A DNA stretch of 44,566 bases. Origin: a virus. Shown piece by piece: positions 8,237 to 16,672 of the stretch. The notes below the pieces were generated by a model. It worked only from the letters and a program-made list of their open reading frames with translations, had not been told where the DNA came from and made no database searches. The DNA lies in IMG/VR virus record IMGVR_UViG_3300017971_001825, positions 1 through 44,566 of that record. One strand, written 5' to 3'. Within the stretch, counting starts at the first letter, position 1. Every line of letters starts with the position of its first letter. The translations under genes were made by a program, and so were the position numbers.

Positions 8237-8296
8237 TTATTTCTTTTTTGGACTTCCTTTTTTTCCTTTACATCCACATCCTGTCGTCGGTTTCAT
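8237..8296 (-). CDS. Candidate 19-residue basic microprotein
   Basis: A short ORF reading MKPTTGCGCKGKKGSPKKK lies between the stop of the 235-residue gene and the terminator hairpin, on the same strand. It is strongly basic and has a CGC motif. The ATG is preceded by an A/T-rich stretch like that of other genes here. Being the last cistron before a strong terminator gives it context, but at 20 codons chance cannot be ruled out. A metal- or nucleic-acid-binding peptide, or a small virion component, is possible; no family is recognised. Confidence 0.4.
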   Translation of the reverse strand: MKPTTGCGCKGKKGSPKKK

Positions 8297-8319
8297 AGTT
8301 ATAAAATTTTTAATGGTCG

Positions 8320-9027
8320 TTATACTCTTTTCTTAGTGGCTTGTTGACTCTTAATAACATATTTCATCAACTTCATATTTTCTTTTATGACTTTCTTATC
8401 AAAATAGTTTTCAACAACTTTAGGTAATACTTTAGCAATCTCTTCAGCTATCATTCTTTTGATTTGTTTTTCTGATATACCATTACCACCGATTTGTTTA
8501 CTAGGTACTTGTTGTTCTCTAACAACTCTACGCCTTGGTTTAGGTTGGTGTCTTTGTTCTGTCATGAAATCGTACTCATCATCATCAGAATACACCTCGT
8601 AATCTTCCGTTTGGACTTTACCGTAATTAGGGTTTAACTCTCTAATATCATCTTCAGTAACATCACCTACCCCAGACATACTACCTTGTGGGATTGGGGT
8701 TTTCAACATTGCCTCAGCTACTGCTGGAGGTAATCCTGAATTTTTAACTCTATCCTCGTAGTGTGGGTTGGCTGATGACACAGGTTGTGCCACGGCTGTT
8801 GGGGTTTCGACTAATTGTTGATGACCTCCACTTACACCCGCTTCTTCAGCGGTGATTAAAGCCGTACCATCGATACTAGCTATTTGGTCGTATATACCAC
8901 CATTAGAACCTCTATTTATTTTACTACCACCATGGGTACCAGGTCCACCTGATTCACCGTAAACAGCGTTAGTCTTCGCTTCAACTGCTTTGGATTTTTT
9001 TAATATTGCTAATAATTTCGGGTCCAT
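8320..9027 (-). CDS. Hypothetical acidic protein, probable virion component
   Basis: A 235-residue protein of low complexity in its first 150 residues (glycine/serine-rich with a GGPGTHGG stretch, then acidic EDYEVYSDDDEYDF). A short arginine-rich patch KPRRRVVREQ follows, then a helical, charged C-terminus (ISEKQIKRMIAEEIAKVLPK...VIKENMKLMKYVIKS) that could form a coiled coil. The start overlaps the preceding stop in a TAATG arrangement. It belongs to the late transcript that begins near 10850. Disorder plus a terminal coiled coil would suit an assembly or scaffold role, but this is a guess. Confidence 0.7.
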   Translation of the reverse strand: MDPKLLAILKKSKAVEAKTNAVYGESGGPGTHGGSKINRGSNGGIYDQIASIDGTALITAEEAGVSGGHQQLVETPTAVAQPVSSANPHYEDRVKNSGLPPAVAEAMLKTPIPQGSMSGVGDVTEDDIRELNPNYGKVQTEDYEVYSDDDEYDFMTEQRHQPKPRRRVVREQQVPSKQIGGNGISEKQIKRMIAEEIAKVLPKVVENYFDKKVIKENMKLMKYVIKSQQATKKRV

Positions 9028-9413
9028 TAAAACCTTGCTTGTTTATAAATTGTTATCATACTATCGTCTCCATTTTCTCTATATCTAGGAACCGATGGGT
9101 CTCTATCAGATATTGGTTGGAAGAAGACTTTGGGTGTTCTTACCCATCTACTGATTTTGTCCGCTCTAAAAGTTTTCCAAGCAGGTTGTTCAGTATCAGT
9201 AACACCTTCAATCTGAAATGCCCTAATAATAGGGTTTCCGGCTTTAGACTCACCATACACATATGGTTCAATCCATCTCCATCCTCTAGCCATAGTTTCA
9301 TCACCTTCATAGTAAATCCTTACTGTTTGGTGTTTCTCTATCGCAGATTCTATCTCAGACCTACTCGCTACCTCTAAAATAAGTTTATTAAGTAGAGAGT
9401 AAAGTTTTCCCAT
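9027..9413 (-). CDS. WYL-like domain protein with head-targeting-like N-terminus
   Basis: Residues about 20-95 follow the WYL/SH3-like pattern seen in bacterial regulators: IESAIEKHQTVRIYYEG, then WRWIEPYVYG, then NPIIRAFQIEG and WKTFRADKISRW. There is no helix-turn-helix, so it is not a complete WYL transcription factor. I chose the ATG at 9413, one base after the preceding stop; a GTG at 9455 would force a 41-base overlap. From this start the chain opens MGKLYSLLNKLILE-VAS, which resembles the (I/L)-x-E leader shared by other proteins in the window. It lies in a late transcript and is likely a virion or head-packaged protein. Confidence 0.6.
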   Translation of the reverse strand: MGKLYSLLNKLILEVASRSEIESAIEKHQTVRIYYEGDETMARGWRWIEPYVYGESKAGNPIIRAFQIEGVTDTEQPAWKTFRADKISRWVRTPKVFFQPISDRDPSVPRYRENGDDSMITIYKQARF

Positions 9414-9414
9414 T

Positions 9415-9777
9415 TTACCAATATTGTTCTCCGAAGTTAAAACTATAGTATCCACCCACAGGACTAAACTTGTTTCCTGAAGAATAAAGTAATGTAGTTT
9501 TAGTTATCTTATCAGTTTTGGTACCAACACCTCCGTTAGGATTTGCTTCACCCCTACCTTCTTCGTCACCATCACTTTGTGCGTTAGGGTGAGTAGCGTC
9601 ATATCTGTTACCTGTACTATCTTTATATTCGTTAAAGGTAGTTAACTGTAATCTACTGATTTCACCTTGTGCTTTCAATGACGGTAGTTGGTTTAATACC
9701 CCACCACCATTTGGGTTCAATTCTTGTACTGAACCATTATCAGTTAATACTGGTGAGATTGGTGTTCCGTTAGGCAT
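9415..9777 (-). CDS. Hypothetical protein, probable virion component
   Basis: A 120-residue, glycine/asparagine-rich protein (VQELNPNGGGVLNQLPSL, then DEEGRGEANPNGGVG) that ends in an aromatic tail FNFGEQYW. No domain is recognised. It overlaps the upstream gene by 34 bases and ends one base before the WYL-like gene. A strongly polar, low-complexity sequence with an aromatic C-terminus is common in phage structural proteins, but that is only suggestive. Confidence 0.65.
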   Translation of the reverse strand: MPNGTPISPVLTDNGSVQELNPNGGGVLNQLPSLKAQGEISRLQLTTFNEYKDSTGNRYDATHPNAQSDGDEEGRGEANPNGGVGTKTDKITKTTLLYSSGNKFSPVGGYYSFNFGEQYW

Positions 9778-10250
9778 AATTGTTTGTTTTTATCTATCGT
9801 TTTTATTAAATCCTCCATAATCCCTATACTATAAATACCTTCTTGTCGTAAAATTTTATTAGTATCTGAATCATGTGGGTCTATTTTTACCCCATCCTTA
9901 CTATGAGTTTTTTGGTATTGGTTTGACATACCAACATCCTTCATAGCTTTTTTCTTTCCTTCTATATTCTTTCTAGCATCCTTTAAAGTTTTGTTAATCC
10001 ACTCTTTCATCATAGTACCACCGTTAAGTAAATATGGTGTACTATTCCTGTTACCATCATAGTTATCAAAAAAGTTTTTCATCCTTTTCATTTGTTCATA
10101 ACTAATTTGGTCTTTGTCAACTAACTTCTTAAGACGTGCATAACCTTCAGCAGTTTCATCACCTTTATAAGCCGTGAATATTCTACTCAAATGAGTTTGT
10201 ACCTTTTCAGGTATGAACATTTTACGACCTTGTAACTTACTGTTTGCCAT
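9744..10250 (-). CDS. Hypothetical basic helical protein
   Basis: A 168-residue, lysine-rich, mainly helical protein (opens MANSKLQGRKMFIPEKVQTHLSRIF, with QISYEQMKRMKNFFDNYDG and KEWINKTLKDARKNIEGKKK). No catalytic motif is apparent. The start shares a TAATG overlap with the gene before it, and its 3' end overlaps the next gene by 34 bases, so it is translated from the late transcript starting near 10850. Its role is unknown; a DNA-associated virion protein is one possibility. Confidence 0.65.
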   Translation of the reverse strand: MANSKLQGRKMFIPEKVQTHLSRIFTAYKGDETAEGYARLKKLVDKDQISYEQMKRMKNFFDNYDGNRNSTPYLLNGGTMMKEWINKTLKDARKNIEGKKKAMKDVGMSNQYQKTHSKDGVKIDPHDSDTNKILRQEGIYSIGIMEDLIKTIDKNKQLCLTEHQSHQY

Positions 10251-10834
10251 TATGCTAATTTCTTTTTAAGTTCCTCTTTATATTCTCTAGGTACATCAAC
10301 CATGTTCATACCTAGTAGGTGATTAAGTATAATAGCCTTTTCTTCACCTGTTGCATCATTCTTTTCGATAATATCTTTAAGAGCTGATACTTTTCTAATT
10401 AAAATTGGATTAGTGTCTTTGATAGTTTCTAGGGCCGGAATACCATTCATTCTTACTTGGTTGTCCCTATACTTTTTAACGATATCGTCATCGAATTTCT
10501 TTTTGGTAAAGATATCTTCGATAACATTGGTCATTTTATTCTTCGCAGTTTCATCTAAATCACAAGACTCACACTTCTCGTCATCATCTTTTTTAAATCT
10601 AGATACATCTCCTGGTGGTAATTCTAATTCATCATCTTCGACTTCATCATCCTCACCAAAGAACCCACGATATAAAAATCTACTCATACCTTGACGTGAT
10701 GTTCTTACGAAATCATCTGTGGTATAATCAGAAGCGGCGATGGCGTCATCAGAACTGATAGCACCATCATCACCTTTAATTCTTTTACCATCACTGTCTA
10801 CTAATTCGTTAATTATCTTGCTTAAACCTATCAT
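10250..10834 (-). CDS. Hypothetical acidic protein, probable virion component
   Basis: A 194-residue protein opening MIGLSKIINE-LVDSDGKR, which fits the short helix plus I-x-E pattern shared by head-cargo candidates, though with Leu after Glu. The middle is highly acidic (FFGEDDEVEDDELELPPGD) with a CESC pair. The C-terminal third is helical (NPILIRKVSALKDIIEKND). It is the first gene behind a late-type box at 10851-10860 and heads the 10834-8237 transcript. No enzyme motif is seen. Confidence 0.65.
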   Translation of the reverse strand: MIGLSKIINELVDSDGKRIKGDDGAISSDDAIAASDYTTDDFVRTSRQGMSRFLYRGFFGEDDEVEDDELELPPGDVSRFKKDDDEKCESCDLDETAKNKMTNVIEDIFTKKKFDDDIVKKYRDNQVRMNGIPALETIKDTNPILIRKVSALKDIIEKNDATGEEKAIILNHLLGMNMVDVPREYKEELKKKLA

Positions 10835-10850
10835 TTGTAATCCTTTTCTC

Positions 10851-10860
10851 TATAAATATC
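10851..10860 (-). promoter_or_regulatory. Late-promoter-like box
   Basis: On the minus strand this reads GATATTTATA, 16 bases before the ATG at 10834. It matches the ATATTTATTA box found ahead of other structural genes and starts the 10834-8237 transcript, which ends at the hairpin near 8207. Confidence 0.55.
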
Positions 10861-10866
10861 ATAGGA

Positions 10867-13791
10867 TTACGATAAATTGAACCTGTTTTCACGAATGTTA
10901 GTCATTTTATTTACCAGCTTCTGGTCCTTTGAGTCAAGACTCTTCTCTATACCTTCGAATCTATCACAAATCATGTACTCAGGAGAGATACCTTTCATCT
11001 CCCAAAATCTTAACTCTTCATCACTAATAGTCATTAATTCTTCTAACGTATCTTGGTCACCTTCTTCACTTGGGATTCCTGACACTAATTCTAACTCACT
11101 GTTTGTGAAATATTGTCTTTCAGCCGGGTCAGTTATAATTAATACATCCCTCACATTCTTGTTAAATGTAACTAATAATGGTGTAACCTTTTTGTTAAAA
11201 GCGTCAATGTATTTAGCTATATTATATTCACCCTTAAGATTAGGGTTTGATTCCATTTGTTCTCTATCAATGTGGTAACAATTGAAAACCAACGTCCCCT
11301 CAGGTGGGTCAGTCTTTCTTTTTCTCACTTGAATGTCTCCATGTGATTTTCTTGTACCGTTATTCACGTAGTAAATTGTCTCACCTAAATCAACATGTAA
11401 ATCTTCTTTAATAATCAATTCCATGTGTGCCTGTCTAGGTAATGGTTTACCATTTTTATTCATACCACGGTTTTTGTACTGTTGAACGGTTTTCTTAACT
11501 TTTGATTTGTTAGCAATCTCAGCTAAAGGAATGTCCATATTATAGATTCTCTCCAAATAAGAATAGTAGTAATCAACAAATCCCTTACCGTCACCATTTA
11601 ATAACATCTTAATACCATTATCTAAGAATGTTCTAATATATTTTGGAATCGTTTTACCTTTAATGGTGTTACCCGTTAATTTAATTTTACCGTTTGGTTT
11701 TAATGTAGCGTAGTTTTTACGAGAAATGTTAATAGTTGCCGGCCAAATATCATCGATATCTAGACCCATCGCGTCATACATGAATCTATCATTATATTCA
11801 GCAACATCAGCATCAATACCCTTATAAACTTTCCCTTCCTCAGAAAACCTATGATAACCCCTACCAACATACTCATGTTCTAGAACGTCTTCACCGTATG
11901 AGAAGTTAACACCATCCGTATCAAGTACCAAAGGTTTGTAACCCCTCTCCATGAAGAACCCAATCAAATGCCTCAAGTACTGTCTACCTGTACATGTAAT
12001 AGTCTCACCAACATCAATATTACCCCAAGGGAAGATGTATGGTGCCGAAATCGAACCGAAGGCAGAGTTGTTGAAAATCTTAATTGGTAGTTGTTTCTTA
12101 TCGAACTTACTAGCCATTTTTTCATCACCCTTTTCCTTATATTCACCAGCCAAATATTTGTATTCATTACGGGTGTCCAATAGGTATTTCAACATGGCTT
12201 TAAGAGCTCCTGATATATCTACATTAGGGAATACGTTGTGTGTTAACTGAATAGATGGATATAGTGAAGCGTAGTCAAACTTAGCAATATTCTTACTATA
12301 ACCAAGGTTCAACAATCTAGATAAACCACCAACGAAGTTCCTCTTTGGTTGTGTTCCCGGCAACGCCAAACCATTTTCATATGACCATGCCATCATCAGG
12401 GTCTTCCACATTGTAGCCGTACCCATAGTAATTGACCTAATGAAGTTGGTTGGTACTAATGCCGCTGTCAAGAAACCTGCCTGTGAATAAATGTCATCCA
12501 CTTGTTCGGTTTCCAAAAGGTCATCATTCAAGTATTCCTTAATTAGGAAATGGCCATTTACAATCTCCCATTTATCTTCATAACCCTCCATGATTTCGTC
12601 ATCCACCATTTTAGGTTCAGGTTTAACACCTTCTAACCCATACCACTGTCCCGAAGTTGGGTTGTAATAATAATCTTTATTCTCAGTCCAAATCTTACCT
12701 AATTTATCACCTTCAATATAAACCCTATTTGGTCTCTCTACTTTAGCCTCTTTCGCAATATACTTCAAACGACCTTCTTGTAGACTTGAGTTAAGTGCCA
12801 TCGCCTGTCTAACACGATGATAAGTATCCATCACGTTACAACCCCACATTTGAGTTTGTTCGTAATCCTCTACTTCAGCACCTAGTTTTAGTGAAGCAAC
12901 TTTTCTCTTAAGTTTGATTAATGGATGTCTAGTTTTAATGACATCTGTATCAATTGTTTTAGACGTTATTTGGTTGGTCTTTTTGTTTCTATGGATGATA
13001 GATTTAGACATACCTAAAATCTCCATCCTACCTAAAATGTAGTGCCAGTCAAAGTTCTCTGAGTTGTAACCTGTGATTACAGTAGGTTCTAGTTGGTGAA
13101 CGATTTCAAAGAAATCGATATACATTTGTTTCTCTAAATCAGGACACCATTCACCTTCTTCGTTGTAGGCATTCAATAATCTTCTGAAACCACGATTATC
13201 CTTAACCCCAATCATGAAACAGTGTCCTTGGTTAGGTTCAAGACTCGTGGTCTCGATATCGAACGTTAACTTATGTACTTCGGTATAGTCTTCATACCCT
13301 TTGAATAATCTCTTACCTGTTTGGATTAGGAATTGTTCTACAGGTGGTAATATCTGTACTAATCTTCTATCTCTATCCCATGGATTAATACCACCTCTTC
13401 TAAAGAAGTTTACCAAATCACGGTAAGTACCACTTGTTTTTACGATATACTTATAACCATCTTCTAGACGTTCATTATCACCTGTTTCTAATTTCTCAGT
13501 GTAGATTCCATACTTCCTCGCTTCAGCTTTAATACGTTCAACGTTATCGTCATAGAAACCACTTCCTCTAAGTGATTTAGTCCAACAAAATGGTGTGAAT
13601 TTTTGTGTTTTGATTTTTTTACCCTTCTTAGGGTCATCGATAATCATATAGACTTTGTTTGAATTGTCCTGACTCCAATCATCAGTTTGGTCCAATTCTA
13701 TAGATACGATATATTTTTCGGGGTCGTGACCTTCAAGGAATTTCTTGATGTCTTCGGGAGTTGCCTGTTTAACGGCATTTTTCTTACTCAT
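10867..13791 (-). CDS. DNA polymerase, family B (T4 gp43-like)
   Basis: The 974-residue protein is a complete replicative polymerase with proofreading. The exonuclease domain has LTFDIETTSLEP (Exo I) and ITGYNSENFDWHYI (Exo II). The polymerase domain has FDYASLYPSIQ (motif A), a K-x-x-x-N-S-x-F-G form of motif B in KIFNNSAFGS, and LVLDTDGVNFSY (motif C, DTDG as in many archaeal enzymes rather than DTDS). INISRKNYATLK is the K-K/N-Y motif that grips the primer end. It synthesises phage DNA with 3'-5' proofreading. No late box precedes it, which fits early or middle expression. Confidence 0.95.
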   Translation of the reverse strand: MSKKNAVKQATPEDIKKFLEGHDPEKYIVSIELDQTDDWSQDNSNKVYMIIDDPKKGKKIKTQKFTPFCWTKSLRGSGFYDDNVERIKAEARKYGIYTEKLETGDNERLEDGYKYIVKTSGTYRDLVNFFRRGGINPWDRDRRLVQILPPVEQFLIQTGKRLFKGYEDYTEVHKLTFDIETTSLEPNQGHCFMIGVKDNRGFRRLLNAYNEEGEWCPDLEKQMYIDFFEIVHQLEPTVITGYNSENFDWHYILGRMEILGMSKSIIHRNKKTNQITSKTIDTDVIKTRHPLIKLKRKVASLKLGAEVEDYEQTQMWGCNVMDTYHRVRQAMALNSSLQEGRLKYIAKEAKVERPNRVYIEGDKLGKIWTENKDYYYNPTSGQWYGLEGVKPEPKMVDDEIMEGYEDKWEIVNGHFLIKEYLNDDLLETEQVDDIYSQAGFLTAALVPTNFIRSITMGTATMWKTLMMAWSYENGLALPGTQPKRNFVGGLSRLLNLGYSKNIAKFDYASLYPSIQLTHNVFPNVDISGALKAMLKYLLDTRNEYKYLAGEYKEKGDEKMASKFDKKQLPIKIFNNSAFGSISAPYIFPWGNIDVGETITCTGRQYLRHLIGFFMERGYKPLVLDTDGVNFSYGEDVLEHEYVGRGYHRFSEEGKVYKGIDADVAEYNDRFMYDAMGLDIDDIWPATINISRKNYATLKPNGKIKLTGNTIKGKTIPKYIRTFLDNGIKMLLNGDGKGFVDYYYSYLERIYNMDIPLAEIANKSKVKKTVQQYKNRGMNKNGKPLPRQAHMELIIKEDLHVDLGETIYYVNNGTRKSHGDIQVRKRKTDPPEGTLVFNCYHIDREQMESNPNLKGEYNIAKYIDAFNKKVTPLLVTFNKNVRDVLIITDPAERQYFTNSELELVSGIPSEEGDQDTLEELMTISDEELRFWEMKGISPEYMICDRFEGIEKSLDSKDQKLVNKMTNIRENRFNLS

Positions 13792-13898
13792 ATATTACTT
13801 AATCTTTAAGATTTTGGTACGGGATAATCTTTTAACCTCTCGTTATATCTGTATAGATACGTTAAGACTAAGTATTATAAAATGATAACTAAATAAGT

Positions 13899-14288
13899 TT
13901 AACAAACAATTTTTGAGTTGGTTTGGCTATCTAAAACGTTCACGAATAACTCTTCGTAAATAGGTACAATAAGTGTACAACCATCATCTAAGAAATCTAT
14001 TTTGAACTCAGCTCTATAACATCCAGCTTTATCCGTATCCTTTGTGGTGAATTTATAACCTATGTAATATTCTTCTTCTCCACAAGCTTCATTAAAATAA
14101 GGTATAACTAGACCCATTTTATTAAAGACTTTGAATCTATTGGTTTCAACATCTCTCATAGAAAAAGTTACTGTAGCATTCTCTAACTTATCGAAGATGT
14201 CTTTGTAGTCACTTCTACCATCATTGGTTACCTTCATCTTAAGTATTGGTAACTGTGAGTTCTTACGTATGAAAAAATGTTGTGCCAT
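13899..14288 (-). CDS. Small BppU-like baseplate/tail protein
   Basis: A 129-residue all-beta protein. It opens HFFIRKNSQLPILKMKVTNDG, continues with NATVTFSMRDVETNRFKVFNKMG, and ends with YRAEFKIDFLDDGCTLIVPIYEELFVNVLD. This strand order is like the N-terminal domain of baseplate upper proteins and related small tail proteins that dock fibres. A late-type box ends two bases before the ATG. It is next to the LamG fibre gene region, in agreement with a virion role. Similarity is by pattern only. Confidence 0.55.
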   Translation of the reverse strand: MAQHFFIRKNSQLPILKMKVTNDGRSDYKDIFDKLENATVTFSMRDVETNRFKVFNKMGLVIPYFNEACGEEEYYIGYKFTTKDTDKAGCYRAEFKIDFLDDGCTLIVPIYEELFVNVLDSQTNSKIVC

Positions 14289-14289
14289 A

Positions 14290-14847
14290 TTAATAAATAT
14301 CAGGTTTATACCATCTTATTTTTATACCGTGTAAATTATTTTGATTAACCAACGATACACCCCAATCAGAACCGATATTGGGTCTTTTATTTGGTGATAG
14401 TATTAACAGGTTATCACAGTTTCTAGACAGTTGGTAAATTAGGTTCGGCAATTTACTTTGTTCGTATAAATGCATTGCATAACTACAAACTATTGTGGAG
14501 TATTTAACGTCTAGCCCACTTTTCATAATATCATCGAAACTAAGTGATTTACATGTGTTACCTGTTTCTCTAGAATATAAACCACAAGTATATGGGTCTA
14601 TACCAACTACGTTAGTGTATCCATGGTAATCTAAAATCTTTGTTATTTCACCACTTCCTGCAGCTAAATCTAGTGTTTTAGAAAAATCGATAGACCAATT
14701 ATCAATCACCCAATCCATAGCTAATTGTAGCTCAGTCTCATGAGGGTTATGGTACTCATCACCATATTTTTCATAATAACCTTCTACACCGTGTTTCTCG
14801 TATTCACCACGAATAGATTCTAATATAACTCTTCTTAACAGTCCCAT
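14290..14847 (-). CDS. Class I SAM methyltransferase with head-targeting-like leader
   Basis: The 185-residue protein has a Rossmann methyltransferase core: TLDLAAGSGEITKIL (motif I), NVVGIDPYTCGLY (acidic strand 2), YSTIVCSYAMHLYE (motif IV region) and LLILSPNKRP. The first 16 residues, MGLLRRVILE-SIRGEY, resemble the (I/L)-x-E leader of other proteins here, which would place it inside the head. Its gene overlaps the LamG fibre gene by 13 bases. Its last codons (D-I-Y-stop) are themselves the late-type box of the next gene. The substrate is unknown; methylation of host or phage DNA, RNA or protein are all possible. Confidence 0.75.
   Translation of the reverse strand: MGLLRRVILESIRGEYEKHGVEGYYEKYGDEYHNPHETELQLAMDWVIDNWSIDFSKTLDLAAGSGEITKILDYHGYTNVVGIDPYTCGLYSRETGNTCKSLSFDDIMKSGLDVKYSTIVCSYAMHLYEQSKLPNLIYQLSRNCDNLLILSPNKRPNIGSDWGVSLVNQNNLHGIKIRWYKPDIY
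14291..14301 (-). promoter_or_regulatory. Late-promoter-like box inside a stop codon region
   Basis: Minus-strand GATATTTATTA overlaps the stop of the methyltransferase gene and ends two bases before the ATG at 14288. If it is a promoter, the mRNA for the 129-residue protein would be nearly leaderless or use a start further inside. Confidence 0.5.
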
Positions 14848-16655
14848 GGGTTATAATTTCCTCTACCACAATCATCACAGTGTTCGTAACCTGGTATTAT
14901 ACTAACAGCCCCACCGAAACTCTCAGGTTTACAATATCTATTACAATCAACGAAGAAGTTATTCCTAATCTCCATAAGATTAAGTGGTTTCTCGTAGAAT
15001 CTTAATTGAGATAATTCACCCTCGAAAGTACCCGCAAAATAAGTCTCAAGGTCTAACCCTTGGTCAGCTGGGTCGGGTCCACCGAATGTTTGTGACTCCA
15101 ACAAACCTTGCGTTCCACCACCCCAAGAGATGTTAAACGGTACGCCTAGTTGTTTATCACTCCACTCATCTAGAGCTCTTAATTGTAATCCTATAAATTC
15201 TTCTACACGATAAACAACCCTACCATTAACCCAAAATCTAAGAGTACCCGCTGGTAATCCATGTACAATGGTATTATAAGTCCAAGTAACTGCTACATGA
15301 TTCCATGTATCACCACTAAAGAATACAGGGTTTTCTGAATAACCCTCTTCCATGGTAGTACCTGTTATTCTGTCTTTATTATTATAACACCCAACAGATA
15401 CGGTCATTTTTCTATAACCAATTCTACCGTCAGGGGTGATTCTAAATCCTAAAGCATTTTCTGATAATACATCACAATAAGTCGATGCCGTAGTTGGTGT
15501 AGATGTTGTGGCCGTAGTTCCTGTAGGGCAAGGACACCAACAAGACGGTGTACCTAAATCACTCCTATTAAACCAATTTTGGCCACCATTATTAATGTTA
15601 AGTTCCTCGTTAGGTGATAATGGTATACCATGACAAGTATATAACCCTGTTTCACCTGAGAACACATTCCTAAATTTATTTTCAGCTCTTGTACCAATAT
15701 AGAAGAAGAATCCTGTGTTACCACTGTAATCCATATTCAACGTATGACCTGACGTACAAACAGTATTACCTGTAGTACCCGATGTGGTCCCTGAAGTGGT
15801 TCCTGTACCACCAGATGTTGTACCTGAAGTTATACCTGATACACAACCAAATTGACAGTAAGAATTATCCCACTTAATCCATGTCTCCATAGTCCACCCA
15901 TCCTCAAATTCGGTAGGCATTAAATCATACTTCATAGCATCGGGGTCACCCTCCACAAATGTTCTAGTATGAGCCGTTGTACCACATTGTGGGTCATCAC
16001 TTATTTCTATTTCGGGGGTTGGTTCTAGGAAATCTAATTTAAAGTATCCCTGATAGAATCCACCATTTAAACAAATGGTTGGCCCCACATCACAACCTTC
16101 TGTTGTTGTTGAACCTGTTCGATATAACCATGGGTAATCATACTTTCCTTTGGATGTGACGTACTCTGTTGAAGATGAGTAAGACACACATGTTGTAGCT
16201 GTAATACCTGATACCACAGAAGTTATTGCTGAAGTACAAGCTGAAGTTGTAACCTCTTGTATTGTATAACCTGTCACAGGATATAGTGTTACTCTAGTAT
16301 CTGCCGATGTGATTGTAACGGTAATACCTGACAACATGTCATACCTACCATTATCTACACCCGTCAACCCGAAATCACATAACGTAAATCCTGATGGAGG
16401 TTTAATTTCATAATTTTCCCATTCCACTAAAGATTTTATATAAGAACCGTCTACGGTTGAACCTGATTTAGATGTGTCAAACCATACCAACAAACCATCA
16501 TCAACTATATCAAAGTTATCGTTACAAGAGTCACTACACTGTGTAGCATACCCTAAACAATCACCTTGGTCATCCCCCGTGATGTAAAAATCCCAATAAT
16601 CATCCTTAATTAATTCGGACCTTAAGTTCTTAAAATAATAATCTCTTATTCCCAT
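14835..16655 (-). CDS. LamG/concanavalin-like tail fibre or adhesin
   Basis: The 606-residue protein has a LamG-type jelly-roll split by a threonine/glycine/serine-rich linker. DGWTMETWIKWDN marks the first part of the fold, and DTWNHVAVTWTYN, LRFWVNGRVVYRVEEF and GTFEGELSQLRFYEKPLNLMEIRNNF its second, near residues 450-570. The N-terminal 200 residues are rich in cysteines and T/S stretches with beta-strand character. The likely job is binding a host surface glycan from the tail. It is preceded by a late-type box and lies in the adhesin block with the leucine-rich-repeat and YadA-like proteins. Confidence 0.8.
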   Translation of the reverse strand: MGIRDYYFKNLRSELIKDDYWDFYITGDDQGDCLGYATQCSDSCNDNFDIVDDGLLVWFDTSKSGSTVDGSYIKSLVEWENYEIKPPSGFTLCDFGLTGVDNGRYDMLSGITVTITSADTRVTLYPVTGYTIQEVTTSACTSAITSVVSGITATTCVSYSSSTEYVTSKGKYDYPWLYRTGSTTTEGCDVGPTICLNGGFYQGYFKLDFLEPTPEIEISDDPQCGTTAHTRTFVEGDPDAMKYDLMPTEFEDGWTMETWIKWDNSYCQFGCVSGITSGTTSGGTGTTSGTTSGTTGNTVCTSGHTLNMDYSGNTGFFFYIGTRAENKFRNVFSGETGLYTCHGIPLSPNEELNINNGGQNWFNRSDLGTPSCWCPCPTGTTATTSTPTTASTYCDVLSENALGFRITPDGRIGYRKMTVSVGCYNNKDRITGTTMEEGYSENPVFFSGDTWNHVAVTWTYNTIVHGLPAGTLRFWVNGRVVYRVEEFIGLQLRALDEWSDKQLGVPFNISWGGGTQGLLESQTFGGPDPADQGLDLETYFAGTFEGELSQLRFYEKPLNLMEIRNNFFVDCNRYCKPESFGGAVSIIPGYEHCDDCGRGNYNPWDC

Positions 16656-16659
16656 ATTT

Positions 16660-16669
16660 GATAAATATC
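16660..16669 (-). promoter_or_regulatory. Late-promoter-like box
   Basis: Minus-strand GATATTTATC lies between the stop of the leucine-rich-repeat gene and the ATG at 16655, four bases before the start. It has the same core as the other boxes. Confidence 0.5.
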
Positions 16670-16672
16670 AAT

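Noticed and set aside
10867-13791. DTDG in polymerase motif C as a defect
   Set aside because: Active archaeal and phage family B enzymes also have DTDG, so it is not a sign of inactivation.
13792-13898. Gap before the polymerase gene as a regulatory site
   Set aside because: AT-rich with no clear hairpin, box or repeat that I could support; it may hold the polymerase promoter but no element was recognised.
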